Below are positions 8,665 through 17,031 of a DNA stretch of 44,939 bases, piece by piece. The translations under genes and the position numbers were made by a program. Source of the stretch: Nitrospirota bacterium (GTDB lineage Bacteria > Nitrospirota > UBA9217); NCBI GenBank assembly GCA_021814615.1, contig JAKAHZ010000013.1, positions 1 to 44,939 on the forward strand, read 5' to 3'. The notes under the pieces were generated by a model. The model searched no databases. It was not told the origin of the DNA and saw only the letters and a list, made by a program, of their open reading frames with translations. Each line of letters starts with the position of its first letter. Within the stretch, counting starts at the first letter, position 1.

Positions 8665-9864
8665 ATGGCTGATGTGTGCAGAGTACCCAGAAGCGACAAT
8701 TTCCTGACGAGGACAGCGCGGCGGCTCGGCATGGCCGAACCCCGGCGCGATGAATGCTATCCCAAGTGGCTCTTTGTCGTCACCGGCGCGGTCATGGGCA
8801 TCGCCGGCGTCGTGCTCACGCTCTACGGGAACCCGGCCAACACGGGATTCTGCGTCTCCTGCTTCCTGGAGAACATCGCCGGGTCCGTGGGCCTGCACGG
8901 GAACGTGCGGATGCAGTATATCCGGCCGGAGATCATCGGATTCGTGCTCGGCGCTTTCGCCATGGCGCTCTTCAAAGGCGAATACAAATCCTCAGGCGGC
9001 AGTTCTCCCCTGCTGCGGTTCTTCATCGGCGCGCTCCTCATCGTGGGCTGCGCCGTGTTCATCGGCTGCCCGATCAAGATGACCTTCCGGCTCGCCGCCG
9101 GCGATCTGACCGCCTTGGCGGGCGTTGCCGGCCTGATCTTCGGCGTGTTCATCGGCATGCAGTTCCTGGAGCGCGGGTTCAGTCTTGGGACGCCGTCGCC
9201 GTCGCCCTTTGCCAACGGCCTGTTGATCCCCGCGTTCATGGCGCTTCTGCTCGTCGCGCTCCTGGTGCGGCCCGACTTCATCAACATCAGCACCAAGGGG
9301 TCCGGCGCGCAATATGCGCCGCTCGCGCTCTCCCTTGCCGCGGGGCTCGGGATCGGCGCTCTTGCCCAGCGCACGGGCTTCTGCATTACCGGCGGCATCT
9401 CGCGGCTCTTTCTCTGGGGTCCGGCGGAATTCACCACCTGCCCCAAGACCACGGGCCTGGCCATGGGAATGGTTTCGCTTTTTTCCTTTGCCCTCGTCGC
9501 GAGCCTCTTGACCGGCCAGTTTTCCCTGGGCGTGCACGGCCAGCCGAGCTCGAATGAAAGCCATCTCTGGAACTTCCTCGGCATGACCCTGGTCGGTTTC
9601 GGGTCCGTGCTGATCAAGGGCTGCCCCTTCCGGCAGCTCATCTCGGCGGGCCAGGGAGATACCGATGCGGGCGCAGCGGTGCTCGGCATGCTGACCGGCG
9701 CGGCCCTGGTCCAGAACTGGGGCATTGGCGGGACCGCCGAAGGAACGCCCTATGCAGGCCAGCTTGCCGTGCTCCTGGGCTTGTCGTTCCTGTTCATCGT
9801 CGGGCTCTTGTACCGTCGACGGGGCGAGACCTATGCGCCCGAGTTCCAGACGGGCCTGGATTGA
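8665..9864 (+). CDS. yedE: YedE-family selenium/sulfur membrane transporter
   Basis: The product is 399 aa from the ATG at 8665 (AAGG at 8652-8655; the longer in-frame start at 8578 would run through the inverted repeat). It is a polytopic protein with two YeeE/YedE halves. Conserved Cys sites lie in hydrophobic loops: 'NTGFCVSCFLENIAG', 'FIGCPIKMTFRLAAGDLTA', 'RTGFCITGGISRLF' and 'IKGCPFRQLISAGQGDTDAG'. The paired 'GCP-[IF]-[KR]' and 'AGxGDxxA' motifs are the family signature. In the related thiosulfate importer these cysteines pass the substrate through the membrane. The long form with this N-terminal extension is the one linked to selenium metabolism, so import of a selenium or sulfur species is likely. 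The exact substrate is unproven. Confidence 0.85.
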   Translation: MADVCRVPRSDNFLTRTARRLGMAEPRRDECYPKWLFVVTGAVMGIAGVVLTLYGNPANTGFCVSCFLENIAGSVGLHGNVRMQYIRPEIIGFVLGAFAMALFKGEYKSSGGSSPLLRFFIGALLIVGCAVFIGCPIKMTFRLAAGDLTALAGVAGLIFGVFIGMQFLERGFSLGTPSPSPFANGLLIPAFMALLLVALLVRPDFINISTKGSGAQYAPLALSLAAGLGIGALAQRTGFCITGGISRLFLWGPAEFTTCPKTTGLAMGMVSLFSFALVASLLTGQFSLGVHGQPSSNESHLWNFLGMTLVGFGSVLIKGCPFRQLISAGQGDTDAGAAVLGMLTGAALVQNWGIGGTAEGTPYAGQLAVLLGLSFLFIVGLLYRRRGETYAPEFQTGLD

Positions 9865-9878
9865 CGAAAGAGTCATTC

Positions 9879-10086
9879 GCCACGAAGGCGCAATGGCCAG
9901 AAGAAAGGCAGTGCAATAGTGATAACGTCGCAAGAAGAAGATTATTACCACGGAGACACTGAGGACACTGACAAAATTCTCGTATTTTCAGATTGCTTTT
10001 CTCTGTGTCTCCGTGCCTCTGTGGTAGGTTTTGAATTCTTACGAATCCATCAATAGTAGTTCTTCGCGTCTTCGTGACTTTGTGGC
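9879..10086. repeat. Nested inverted repeats, intergenic element 2
   Basis: The 241-nt gap between yedE and the permease contains two palindromes, one inside the other. The outer pair is 9879-9893 with 10062-10086. The inner pair is 9946-9972 with 10001-10026, giving a hairpin with a stem of about 26 bp and a loop of about 28 nt. Both use the same arm consensus as element 1. One copy seems to have inserted within another. Confidence 0.75.
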
Positions 10087-10105
10087 AAGAGGATAAGGTC
10101 TGCTT

Positions 10106-11995
10106 ATGTCTTCGAATACGATCGAAATAAAACGAGGCGAGACCTGCCAGGTACATGGCGCGCCGGCAAAGGCCGCGAACCGGACGCTCCTGCTCATGAT
10201 CGCCGCCGGTTTCGGCCTGATCCTCTGGCGCGTCTGGGCCTTCGGCCCCACTTCTTCGGCAGCGGCGGGCCAGGGGGCCCGGTCCTTCCCGCTGCTCGTT
10301 GCCGCGGAGATCTGGGACCTCTTCTTCGACCGGCACGGCATCGTGGCCGAGCTCTGGGACATATTGCCGTATTTCCTCGTGGGCATTCTGCTCGCCGGGT
10401 ACATCCGCACCTACAAGATCGCCGTCAAGCTCCAGGCCAGGCTCCGGCAGTACGGCATCGCGAGCGTGTTCCTTGCCTCCTTCGTGGGGATCGTGACGCC
10501 GCTCTGCGCCTGCGGCACGCTTACCACGGCCATCAGCCTGCTCTTCGCCGGCCTGCCGCTGGCGCCGGTCATGGCACTCCTCGTGACCTCGCCGCTCATG
10601 AGCCCCTCGACATATCTCCTGACCCTGAACGATCTGGGGCCGGAATGGACGGTGATCCGCACGGTGGCGGCTTTCGGCATGGGCGTCTTCGCCGGTGTGA
10701 TCACGCACCTGCTCCGCGAGCGGGGTTTCACCACCGAAAGGGTGTTCATCGAAGGCGCGATCCCGCGCGGCGATTTCCATGATGAAGCCTATCCCGACGA
10801 GCGGCTGCGGTGCAATTGCAAGGAGAAGTTCGGCAACCGCGTGGCCGCCCGCACCGGCAACATGTTCCTGATCTTCCTGGCCAAGTCCGCGGAGATGCTC
10901 TGGACCGTGGGCAAGTACGTTCTTGTCGGCGTGGCCATCGGCGCCATCGTGGAACGCACCATCCCCTTCGAGTGGATCTACCGGCTCTTCGGCAGGAAGG
11001 ACGCCCTGAACATTCTCTGGATCACCCTGGGATCGGTGCCGATGTTCCTGCACCAGATCAGCGCGTCAAGCATCGTGTACCACATCAAGAGTTCGCTGCC
11101 CGGAACGCTGGACGGCGCCGCGGCTCTTGCCTTCATGATCGGCGGGCCCGTGACCGCGGTGCCGACCATGGTCCTGTTCTGGACGGTCTTCAAGAAGCGG
11201 GTCTTCGTCCTCTACCTCTTCATCTGCCTTGCGGGGACGCTTCTCTTCGCTTACGGATTCCAGCTCTTCGTCTTCGCGCCGAACGTGGACATGGGAAATC
11301 CGCTCCTCAAGGACGTACGGTCCCTCTCCGGCGGCGATGCGGCGGTCATCAGCAAGCAGGGCAAGGATGTGCGCATGGTGATGGACCCCGAAGGCAAGGG
11401 CATGATCGCCTTCTCGTCCGACGATCTGGCCCAGCGCGGCGGGGTCGTCGCCGACGCGGGCCTCGCCCGCATTCTTTCCGCGGACCGGCATGATAACAAG
11501 GCCTATTTGGGTAATGCCGCGGACTGGCTGGAGCAGGCCAACATCTCCGAAGCAAAAAACAGGATCCTGATCTACGATACCGCTTCTTCTCCAGACACGC
11601 ATGTTGGAGTTGCAATAGGAGCGGCAAAGGCGGCCCTGGAACAACGCGGCTTTGCGGTCACGGTGTCGGACCGGAGCAAGCTGCCGCATCTCTCCCTCGC
11701 GGCCCTCAAAGAGTACAGCCAGATATGGATCGTTGCCAGAGGAGCGCTTGCGGACGCCGAACTTGCAGCGCTGGAGGGCTTCTCCGGCGCGGGCAAGAGC
11801 CTGTTGATCGCAGCGGGTACGGCCGACGCCGGCGCAGGGGATCCGTCACTCAACCGGCTGGCATCCCCCTACGGCTTCTCCTTCGCGGGCAGGGTGGCGC
11901 ATGGCGAGGAACTTTCCACAACAACGGGGTCCTTCTTCCTCCAGCGGGCCTCGGGGATCCTGGGGAAGGTGCTGAAGTTCTTTCACAAGGCCTGA
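10106..11995 (+). CDS. ArsP/DUF318-type permease with an extra C-terminal domain
   Basis: The product is 629 aa. The first 400 residues are a polytopic permease in two halves. Half one has 'GIVTPLCACGTLTTAISLLF' and 'LLVTSPLMSPSTYLLTL', the hallmark of the predicted-permease family that includes ArsP. The central loop holds 'LRCNCKEKF', a CxC-Lys site that could bind metal. Half two repeats the fold around 'GSVPMFLHQISASSIVYH' and 'GGPVTAVPTMVLFW'. Residues about 475-600 form a soluble alpha/beta module ('NRILIYDTASSPDTHVGVAI', 'IWIVARGALADAELAALEGF', 'SLLIAAG') that resembles class I glutamine-amidotransferase-like or ThuA-like folds, without a visible Cys-His pair. Export of a metal, metalloid or organic metalloid is likely from the family. 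Confidence 0.8.
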   Translation: MSSNTIEIKRGETCQVHGAPAKAANRTLLLMIAAGFGLILWRVWAFGPTSSAAAGQGARSFPLLVAAEIWDLFFDRHGIVAELWDILPYFLVGILLAGYIRTYKIAVKLQARLRQYGIASVFLASFVGIVTPLCACGTLTTAISLLFAGLPLAPVMALLVTSPLMSPSTYLLTLNDLGPEWTVIRTVAAFGMGVFAGVITHLLRERGFTTERVFIEGAIPRGDFHDEAYPDERLRCNCKEKFGNRVAARTGNMFLIFLAKSAEMLWTVGKYVLVGVAIGAIVERTIPFEWIYRLFGRKDALNILWITLGSVPMFLHQISASSIVYHIKSSLPGTLDGAAALAFMIGGPVTAVPTMVLFWTVFKKRVFVLYLFICLAGTLLFAYGFQLFVFAPNVDMGNPLLKDVRSLSGGDAAVISKQGKDVRMVMDPEGKGMIAFSSDDLAQRGGVVADAGLARILSADRHDNKAYLGNAADWLEQANISEAKNRILIYDTASSPDTHVGVAIGAAKAALEQRGFAVTVSDRSKLPHLSLAALKEYSQIWIVARGALADAELAALEGFSGAGKSLLIAAGTADAGAGDPSLNRLASPYGFSFAGRVAHGEELSTTTGSFFLQRASGILGKVLKFFHKA

Positions 11996-12015
11996 GGATG
12001 CGGGGAACTCGTTGA

Positions 12016-12034
12016 GTCTTGGCGCCTTCGTGGT
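12016..12034. repeat. Single repeat arm, intergenic element 3
   Basis: The stretch 'gtcttggcgccttcgtggt' matches one arm of the inverted repeats at 8524, 9879 and 12403, but no partner arm is found in this 78-nt gap between the permease and cupin genes. It looks like a decayed half element. Confidence 0.55.
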
Positions 12035-12073
12035 TGAAGGCTTTTATCTTTCATAACAGAATCGAGGAGACGA

Positions 12074-12394
12074 ATGAAAACAACGGTCCTGGATGTCCAG
12101 AAGCTGAAGAAATTCGACGACGCGAAGCGCCATCAGGAAACGATCTGGTCGGACAAGCACTCGAAGATCAATCTTTTGTGCATGAAGCCCGGCCAGGAGA
12201 TCGTGACGCACACCCATCATGGCAACCATATGTGGGTCGTCATGGAGGGGACCGGCGAATTCCGTTCCGGCGGCGAGACCCAAGCGATCGAGAAGGGCAA
12301 GATCGTGATCGTGCCGCCGCTCGTGGACCACGGGATCAAGAACACGTCGCAGGGCGAACTGGTCATCGCGTCCTTCACGGCGCAGGGAGATTAA
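12074..12394 (+). CDS. Small cupin-domain protein
   Basis: The product is 106 aa; GAGGAG at 12064-12069 precedes the ATG by 4 nt. It is a single cupin barrel. Motif 1, 'GQEIVTHTHHGNHMWVVMEG', supplies the His cluster and downstream acidic residue that bind a metal. Motif 2, 'KIVIVPPLVDHGIKN', supplies the last His. Such small cupins may be dioxygenases, isomerases or ligand sensors; the sequence alone does not decide. It lies between the permease and the GeoRSP genes, each separated by repeat elements, so it may be a metal- or metalloid-linked accessory protein. Confidence 0.85.
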   Translation: MKTTVLDVQKLKKFDDAKRHQETIWSDKHSKINLLCMKPGQEIVTHTHHGNHMWVVMEGTGEFRSGGETQAIEKGKIVIVPPLVDHGIKNTSQGELVIASFTAQGD

Positions 12395-12402
12395 AATCCT
12401 TT

Positions 12403-12484
12403 ACCACGAAGAGCACGAAGAGCGCGAAGAACGGCTGGGATCCTGGGCCGTGGTTCTCTTCGTGACCTTCGCGGCCTTCGTGGT
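12403..12484. repeat. Imperfect inverted repeat, intergenic element 4
   Basis: The left arm 12403-12432 pairs with the right arm 12453-12484 (about 30 nt per arm, loop about 20 nt) with a few mismatches. It has the same consensus as the other elements. It sits between the cupin gene and the first GeoRSP gene and would form a long hairpin in the transcript. Confidence 0.75.
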
Positions 12485-12517
12485 GAGCGGTGTGATTTTC
12501 GTTTGAAAGGTATCATT

Positions 12518-12835
12518 ATGGAGAAAGTATTCAGAAATCCCGATGTGCTCTGGCGCGAGGAAGACGATCCCAAGGCGCAGGCCTGGGAAGGGCTCGCCAA
12601 AGGCGAGGATGTGGAGGACGTGGGCACCTCGGTCCTCTTCGCCGACGGCACCATGCTCTCCCTGAACGTCCTGGGCACGGAGATCTGGAAGCGCTGCGAC
12701 GGCAGGACGGTGGACGAGATCGTCGCCGATCTGTCGGGGCAATTCGATGTGGAGACCGCGGTGCTCCGGGAGGACGCGGTGGCGTTCCTCGCCGAGCTCG
12801 CGGAGAAGGGTTTTGTCCGTTATGAAGACCGTTAA
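12518..12835 (+). CDS. GeoRSP system PqqD-family peptide chaperone
   Basis: The product is 105 aa from the ATG at 12518 (GAAAGG at 12505-12510; a TTG at 12503 is less likely). It has the PqqD/RRE winged-helix pattern: 'LSLNVLGTEIWKRCDGRTVD', then 'EIVADLSGQFDVE', then 'DAVAFLAELAEKGFV'. PqqD-like domains bind a leader peptide and present it to a radical SAM partner. The next gene, which it overlaps by 14 nt, is exactly such a partner, and the three-gene order fits the GeoRSP cassette known from Geobacter and relatives. No obvious precursor peptide gene lies next to it. Confidence 0.88.
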   Translation: MEKVFRNPDVLWREEDDPKAQAWEGLAKGEDVEDVGTSVLFADGTMLSLNVLGTEIWKRCDGRTVDEIVADLSGQFDVETAVLREDAVAFLAELAEKGFVRYEDR

Positions 12836-13832
12836 CTATCTGAAGGCGCCGCTCACGATCAACTGGGCGGTGACGAACCGCTGCAACTTCAACTGCCAGC
12901 ACTGTTACAGCAGGACGGACCCGTCCGAGGAACTGGATACCCCGACGCTCGTTGCGGCCATCGACAAGACCGTCAAGGCGGGTGTGCTGTCCATCAACTT
13001 CGGCGGCGGCGAACCGCTCCTGCGCAAGGACCTGCTCGAGATCGCATCGTTCTGCTCCGGCCGGGGCCTGCGCGTGTCCATGAACAGCAACGGGTACCGC
13101 ATCGACCGGGAAACTGCGGGCAAACTCAAGGCATCGGGCTTCTCCAAGGTGGGGATCAGCATCGACAGCCATATCGCTTCCGTGCATGAGGCGTTCCGCG
13201 GCATCCCGGGCAGCCATCAGAAGGCGGTTGCCGCGCTGGCCTATTTGAAGGAGGCGGGGATCAAGACCTCGATCTCCACCGTCATCTGCAAGATCAACCA
13301 TAGGGCCGTCCAGGAGCTGATCACCTTTGCCCGGCAGCAGGGCGTGCAGCAGCTCAACTTCCACAACTTCAAGTGCTCCGGCCTCGGCTATTCGAACAAG
13401 GACGAACTGGACCTTTCCGCCGCGGAATGGAAGGAATTCTACCTCCAGGCGACGGCGGCGAAGAAAGAGATCCGGGACCTGGAAATCTCCCTCGACGACC
13501 CCATCATCGCCTCCCTGGGCATGAAAACGGAGACCGATTCTCTGGTGAAAGGGAGCATCTGCGGCAAACTGTCGCTGAACATCAAGTCCAACGGCGACAT
13601 CACGCCCTGCGGGTTCATCCCCATCGTGATCGGGAACATCGTGAAGGATGATTTCAAAGAGGTCTGGGACAACTCGCAGGTCCTCGACCGGCTGCGGAAC
13701 AAGAAGCCCACGGGGAAATGCGCATCCTGCGCGAGCTACGAGGATTGCCTGGGGGGCTGCAGCGCGCGGGCGCTGGCGCTGACCGGCGATTTCAACAATC
13801 CCGACCCCCACTGCTGGATCAATGAACCTTAA
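12822..13832 (+). CDS. GeoRSP system radical SAM/SPASM enzyme
   Basis: The product is 336 aa. The ATG at 12822 is preferred because it follows GGAGAAGGG and gives a normal N-terminus; an open frame further upstream lies inside the PqqD gene. The radical SAM cluster 'CNFNCQHCY' is at residues 21-28 and the SAM-binding 'FGGGEPLLRKD' at about 60-70. The C-terminal SPASM region has Cys at 'GSICGKLSLN', 'DITPCGF' and 'CASCASYEDCLGGC', plus a final Cys near the end, enough for auxiliary iron-sulfur clusters. These enzymes usually modify ribosomally made peptides. The substrate is unknown. It overlaps both neighbours, so the cassette is tightly coupled. Confidence 0.9.
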   Translation: MKTVNYLKAPLTINWAVTNRCNFNCQHCYSRTDPSEELDTPTLVAAIDKTVKAGVLSINFGGGEPLLRKDLLEIASFCSGRGLRVSMNSNGYRIDRETAGKLKASGFSKVGISIDSHIASVHEAFRGIPGSHQKAVAALAYLKEAGIKTSISTVICKINHRAVQELITFARQQGVQQLNFHNFKCSGLGYSNKDELDLSAAEWKEFYLQATAAKKEIRDLEISLDDPIIASLGMKTETDSLVKGSICGKLSLNIKSNGDITPCGFIPIVIGNIVKDDFKEVWDNSQVLDRLRNKKPTGKCASCASYEDCLGGCSARALALTGDFNNPDPHCWINEP

Positions 13833-14709
13833 GGAGCTCACCTGGCCTGTCCGGATCTACTGGGACCTGCCCCGGGAGGCCGCTGATGCCGCCCGCCTGC
13901 AGGCGATCGCACGGGAGATTCTGGAATTGAAGGTCCTGTTCCTGAGTCTCCGGGATGATGTTGTCCCGGTGAGCCCATCCTGTTTTTCTCTTGTCGATTC
14001 CTTCGCCGGGAAGAATATCGCTCTTGCCCTGACGGTTGCCGGAGAGGCGCTCTCGGCCCGGGTTCTCGAACGGGCCTCCGCCGGCGCGGTCAGGACCGTG
14101 CTTGCCAATGTGACGTCGCTTGAGGCGATGCGTCGGATCGCGGATCAGGGCCTGTTTTCTGCCGCGCGCCGTCCAGGCATTTCCTTCGACATTACCAGCG
14201 GGAACTACCGGGAGATCCCCGAGGTCGTTTCGTTCTGCCTGGAGCACGCGGTGACCGACCTGGTTTTCCCGATCCAGCGGCTTTCGGGCAAGGAGGCGCC
14301 GTTCTGCTTTACAGACAAGGAACGCAGTGAGCTTGCGCCGCGTCTTAGCGCGCTTGCCTACCGGTCGCTGAAACTCACGATCCACGACCCTTTCCTGTGG
14401 CCCCTCTTCTACCCGGAGAAGGACTATCACGAGGGGGGGTGCCAGGCGGCGAACAGCATGCTCTTCATTGCTCCGGACCTTGCCGTCACGCCCTGTCCGG
14501 CCATGCCGATGATCCTGGGCAATCTCGGGGACACGTCGCTTCGCGAGATCGTCCTCTCGGATGCGAAAAAAGAGCTGCGGCGTATCCTGCAGGAACCTCC
14601 GGACGCCTGCTCGGCCTGCAAGCACGCCCGGGTCTGTCTCGGCGGGTGCCGCGGGCGGGCGCTCGCTGCGACCCGGTCACTTATCGAACGGGACCCCGCC
14701 TGCAGGTGA
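13822..14709 (+). CDS. GeoRSP system SPASM-domain protein without the radical SAM cysteines
   Basis: The product is 295 aa, with an 11-nt overlap with the preceding gene. The N-terminal two thirds align in style with a radical SAM barrel, but the CxxxCxxC motif is absent: the residues around the expected place ('KVLFLSLRDDVVPVSP') contain no cysteine. The C-terminus keeps a full SPASM set: 'GGCQAANSM', 'VTPCPAMPM', 'CSACKHARVCLGGCRGRA' and a terminal Cys. It is therefore probably a non-catalytic partner that carries iron-sulfur clusters or binds substrate for the enzyme encoded just upstream. This matches the third member of GeoRSP cassettes. Confidence 0.85.
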   Translation: MNLKELTWPVRIYWDLPREAADAARLQAIAREILELKVLFLSLRDDVVPVSPSCFSLVDSFAGKNIALALTVAGEALSARVLERASAGAVRTVLANVTSLEAMRRIADQGLFSAARRPGISFDITSGNYREIPEVVSFCLEHAVTDLVFPIQRLSGKEAPFCFTDKERSELAPRLSALAYRSLKLTIHDPFLWPLFYPEKDYHEGGCQAANSMLFIAPDLAVTPCPAMPMILGNLGDTSLREIVLSDAKKELRRILQEPPDACSACKHARVCLGGCRGRALAATRSLIERDPACR

Positions 14710-14747
14710 ACCGGAACGGAGAGACCGGATTTTTATCGGGTTCAGCC

Positions 14748-15983
14748 ATGAACTGGAAGATTATTCGTATCATCGACGCCCTCATCGGCATTCCCCTCGT
14801 GCTCGTTCTGAGCCCGATGGCCCGGCTGCTTCGCAGGAACCGCACGGCCGATGATCCTTCTTCCCCAACCCGCATTCTGCTCGTCAAGTTCTGGGGGAAT
14901 GGAAACATCTTTCTTCTGCAGCCGGCGACCATGCTGCTCAGGTCCGCCTATCCGCACGCTTCGCTCGAGCTCCTGACGCTGACATCGAACGGCGACGCGG
15001 CGGTCTGCACGAAGGCCTACGCTGCAGTGCATACGGTCGATACCGCAGGTTACGGCAGCTTTCTCCGGACGACCCTCGCCATGCTTTCGCAGCTCCGACG
15101 CCGGCACTACGATATCATCATCGATTTCGAACAGTTTGCCCGCTTCTCGGCGCTCGCCGTCCTCCTGATCGGCGGCGGCAAGACGGTCGGTTTCCGGACC
15201 GCAGGGCAGCACCGGCACCATCTGTTCCATGAACCCCTTTCCTACGATAATACGGTCCACGTGACCCGGTCCTATTGCATGCTCGCGAACGCCGCGGGCG
15301 CTCCGGGGACCTGCGGCGGCCCCCAGCCGGACGCGGATCGTTTCGCGCCCGACGGGGAAGGGGACGCCTTCCTCGCCCGTCTGGGCATCGAGGACGGTCT
15401 CCCTCTGGTCATCCTGCACGCGGGAACGAGCGCGAATTTCCGGGAACGGCGGTGGCCCGCAGCCTCCTTTGCCGAACTTGCCGACCTGCTGCTCGAAACG
15501 CAGGAGCTTCAGATCGTCCTGACCGGTCTTGCCGACGAGGCGGGAATTGCCGCCGAGATCGTGGCGCGGTCGCGGAAAGGAAACCGCATCATCGATGCAA
15601 GCGGCAGACTGACGTTCTTCGAGTATGCCGCCTTGATTCGCCGGAGCAGCGTTGTGGTCTCCGGAGACACCGCTGCAGTGCACATTGCCTCCTGGCTCGG
15701 CGTGCCGGTGGTGGGCCTCTACGGGCCGAACACGCCGATCCTCTACGGCCCGTGGAGCAAGGGAAGCCTTTCGGTGTACGCCGGCCTGGCCTGCAGCCCC
15801 TGTATCACGAACTTCAATGCCAAGACCACGACCTGCAGGCATCCCGAGGGGAAGGGTGTCTGTATGCGCAAGATCCGCGCCGCCGATGTTCTCCGGATGA
15901 TGCGCGAACAGGGCATGGTTCCCGCAACGCCTCGTGCGAGGGAGACACGGTCGCGTATGGCGGAGGTTCGATGCGCAGACTGA
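14748..15983 (+). CDS. Glycosyltransferase family 9 (heptosyltransferase-like)
   Basis: The product is 411 aa. The frame is open well upstream, but the ATG at 14748 begins a sensible N-terminus (amphipathic membrane-associating helix) after the end of the GeoRSP gene. The GT-B fold signs are 'RILLVKFWGNGNIFLLQPA' near residue 45, 'LVILHAGTSANFRERRWPAA' at about 220, and the nucleotide-sugar end 'VVSGDTAAVHIASWLGVPVV'. A Cys-rich loop follows, 'LACSPCITNFN' with two later Cys, as in heptosyltransferases of the WaaF type. It would add a sugar to a lipopolysaccharide core or similar glycan at the inner membrane. It is paralogous to the gene at 42564. Confidence 0.85.
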   Translation: MNWKIIRIIDALIGIPLVLVLSPMARLLRRNRTADDPSSPTRILLVKFWGNGNIFLLQPATMLLRSAYPHASLELLTLTSNGDAAVCTKAYAAVHTVDTAGYGSFLRTTLAMLSQLRRRHYDIIIDFEQFARFSALAVLLIGGGKTVGFRTAGQHRHHLFHEPLSYDNTVHVTRSYCMLANAAGAPGTCGGPQPDADRFAPDGEGDAFLARLGIEDGLPLVILHAGTSANFRERRWPAASFAELADLLLETQELQIVLTGLADEAGIAAEIVARSRKGNRIIDASGRLTFFEYAALIRRSSVVVSGDTAAVHIASWLGVPVVGLYGPNTPILYGPWSKGSLSVYAGLACSPCITNFNAKTTTCRHPEGKGVCMRKIRAADVLRMMREQGMVPATPRARETRSRMAEVRCAD

Positions 15984-17026
15984 TACGGCTTGCCGGCGCG
16001 ATCGGCTTGAGTAATTGCCGGGAGCTCCGGTCGCCCTATAAGCTCACCTTCGCCCTTACCTACCGGTGCCAGTTCTCCTGCGCCATGTGCGGCATCGGGG
16101 CGCGCTCGCCGCTTCCCGAACTTTCGACCGACGAAATCGCGGAGTTTTTCCGGAGATCGAACCGGTTTTCCTGGGTCAACCTCAGCGGCGGCGAGATTTT
16201 CCTGCGGGAAGATCTGCGGGCGATCATCGCTGCGATGAGCCGGCATTGCCGCGATCTCTATGTGCTGAACTTTCCCACGAACGGATATCAGACCGACCAC
16301 ATCATTGAAAACGTCCGGGAGATCGTCCGGTCTACCCGCATTCCCCGCATCCTCGTCACGGTAAGCCTCGACGGGCCGCCGGACGTACACGACCGAATCC
16401 GGAACAAACCCGGCTCCTGGGAACGGGCGGTCGAGACCTTCCGCGGTCTTCGCCAGCTCCGGGGCCGCCGGTTCAATGTGCTGTTCGGCATGACGCTTCA
16501 GGACGCGAATGCCGGCCTCTTTCCCGAGACCGTCCGGAGCGCGGCTCAGCAGATCGGCGATGTTCGCGACGATGATTTTCATGTCAACGTGCAGCATACC
16601 TCGAGTCACTATTACGCCAACACCACGCGCGGCGCCATCCGGGACGCGAAGGCTGTTCTGCAGGGTCTCCGTCTGGTCATGCCCGACCGCCGCTCCGTGA
16701 TCATCGATCCCGTTGAACTCATGGAACGGCGCTACCGGCGTCTGACCGAACGGTATCTCCTGACCGGCCGGACACCGGTGAAGTGCCAGGCCTTCGGCGC
16801 TTCGCTGTTCCTTGATCCGGCGGGTACGGTATATCCCTGCACGATCTTCGACCGGCCGATCGGGAACCTGCGCGACGCGGGGTATGCGCTTGAACAACTC
16901 TGGAACGACGGCAGACGGCAGGCGCTTCGCTGGGAGATCCTGCAGGGCTGCTGCCCCCATTGCTGGACGCCCTGCGAAGCCTATCCGAGCATGCTGGCGA
17001 ACCTGCTGTCCCTCGGAACGAGGTAA
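15971..17026 (+). CDS. Radical SAM/SPASM enzyme
   Basis: The product is 351 aa; GGAGG at 15962-15966 and the ATG at 15971 set the start, inside the end of the GT9 gene. The radical SAM motif 'CQFSCAMC' is at residues 33-40, and 'NLSGGEIFLREDL' is the SAM-contact motif. The C-terminal part has Cys at 'VKCQAFGASLFL', 'TVYPCTIF' and 'GCCPHCWTPCEAY', a SPASM-like cluster site. The substrate cannot be told from sequence. Tight coupling to a glycosyltransferase and to a second radical SAM gene suggests tailoring of a glycan, lipid or peptide made by this locus. Confidence 0.85.
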   Translation: MRRLIRLAGAIGLSNCRELRSPYKLTFALTYRCQFSCAMCGIGARSPLPELSTDEIAEFFRRSNRFSWVNLSGGEIFLREDLRAIIAAMSRHCRDLYVLNFPTNGYQTDHIIENVREIVRSTRIPRILVTVSLDGPPDVHDRIRNKPGSWERAVETFRGLRQLRGRRFNVLFGMTLQDANAGLFPETVRSAAQQIGDVRDDDFHVNVQHTSSHYYANTTRGAIRDAKAVLQGLRLVMPDRRSVIIDPVELMERRYRRLTERYLLTGRTPVKCQAFGASLFLDPAGTVYPCTIFDRPIGNLRDAGYALEQLWNDGRRQALRWEILQGCCPHCWTPCEAYPSMLANLLSLGTR

Positions 17027-17031
17027 GACCG

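Noticed and set aside
8665-9864. Possible selenocysteine (in-frame TGA) in the selenium-linked genes
   Set aside because: The yedE, permease and cupin frames end at normal stops with complete C-terminal domains, and nothing in the neighbouring sequence extends them past a TGA in a conserved way.
8524-12484. Repeat elements considered as a CRISPR array
   Set aside because: The repeats are inverted, unevenly spaced, separated by whole genes and lack spacers of uniform length; no cas gene is present.
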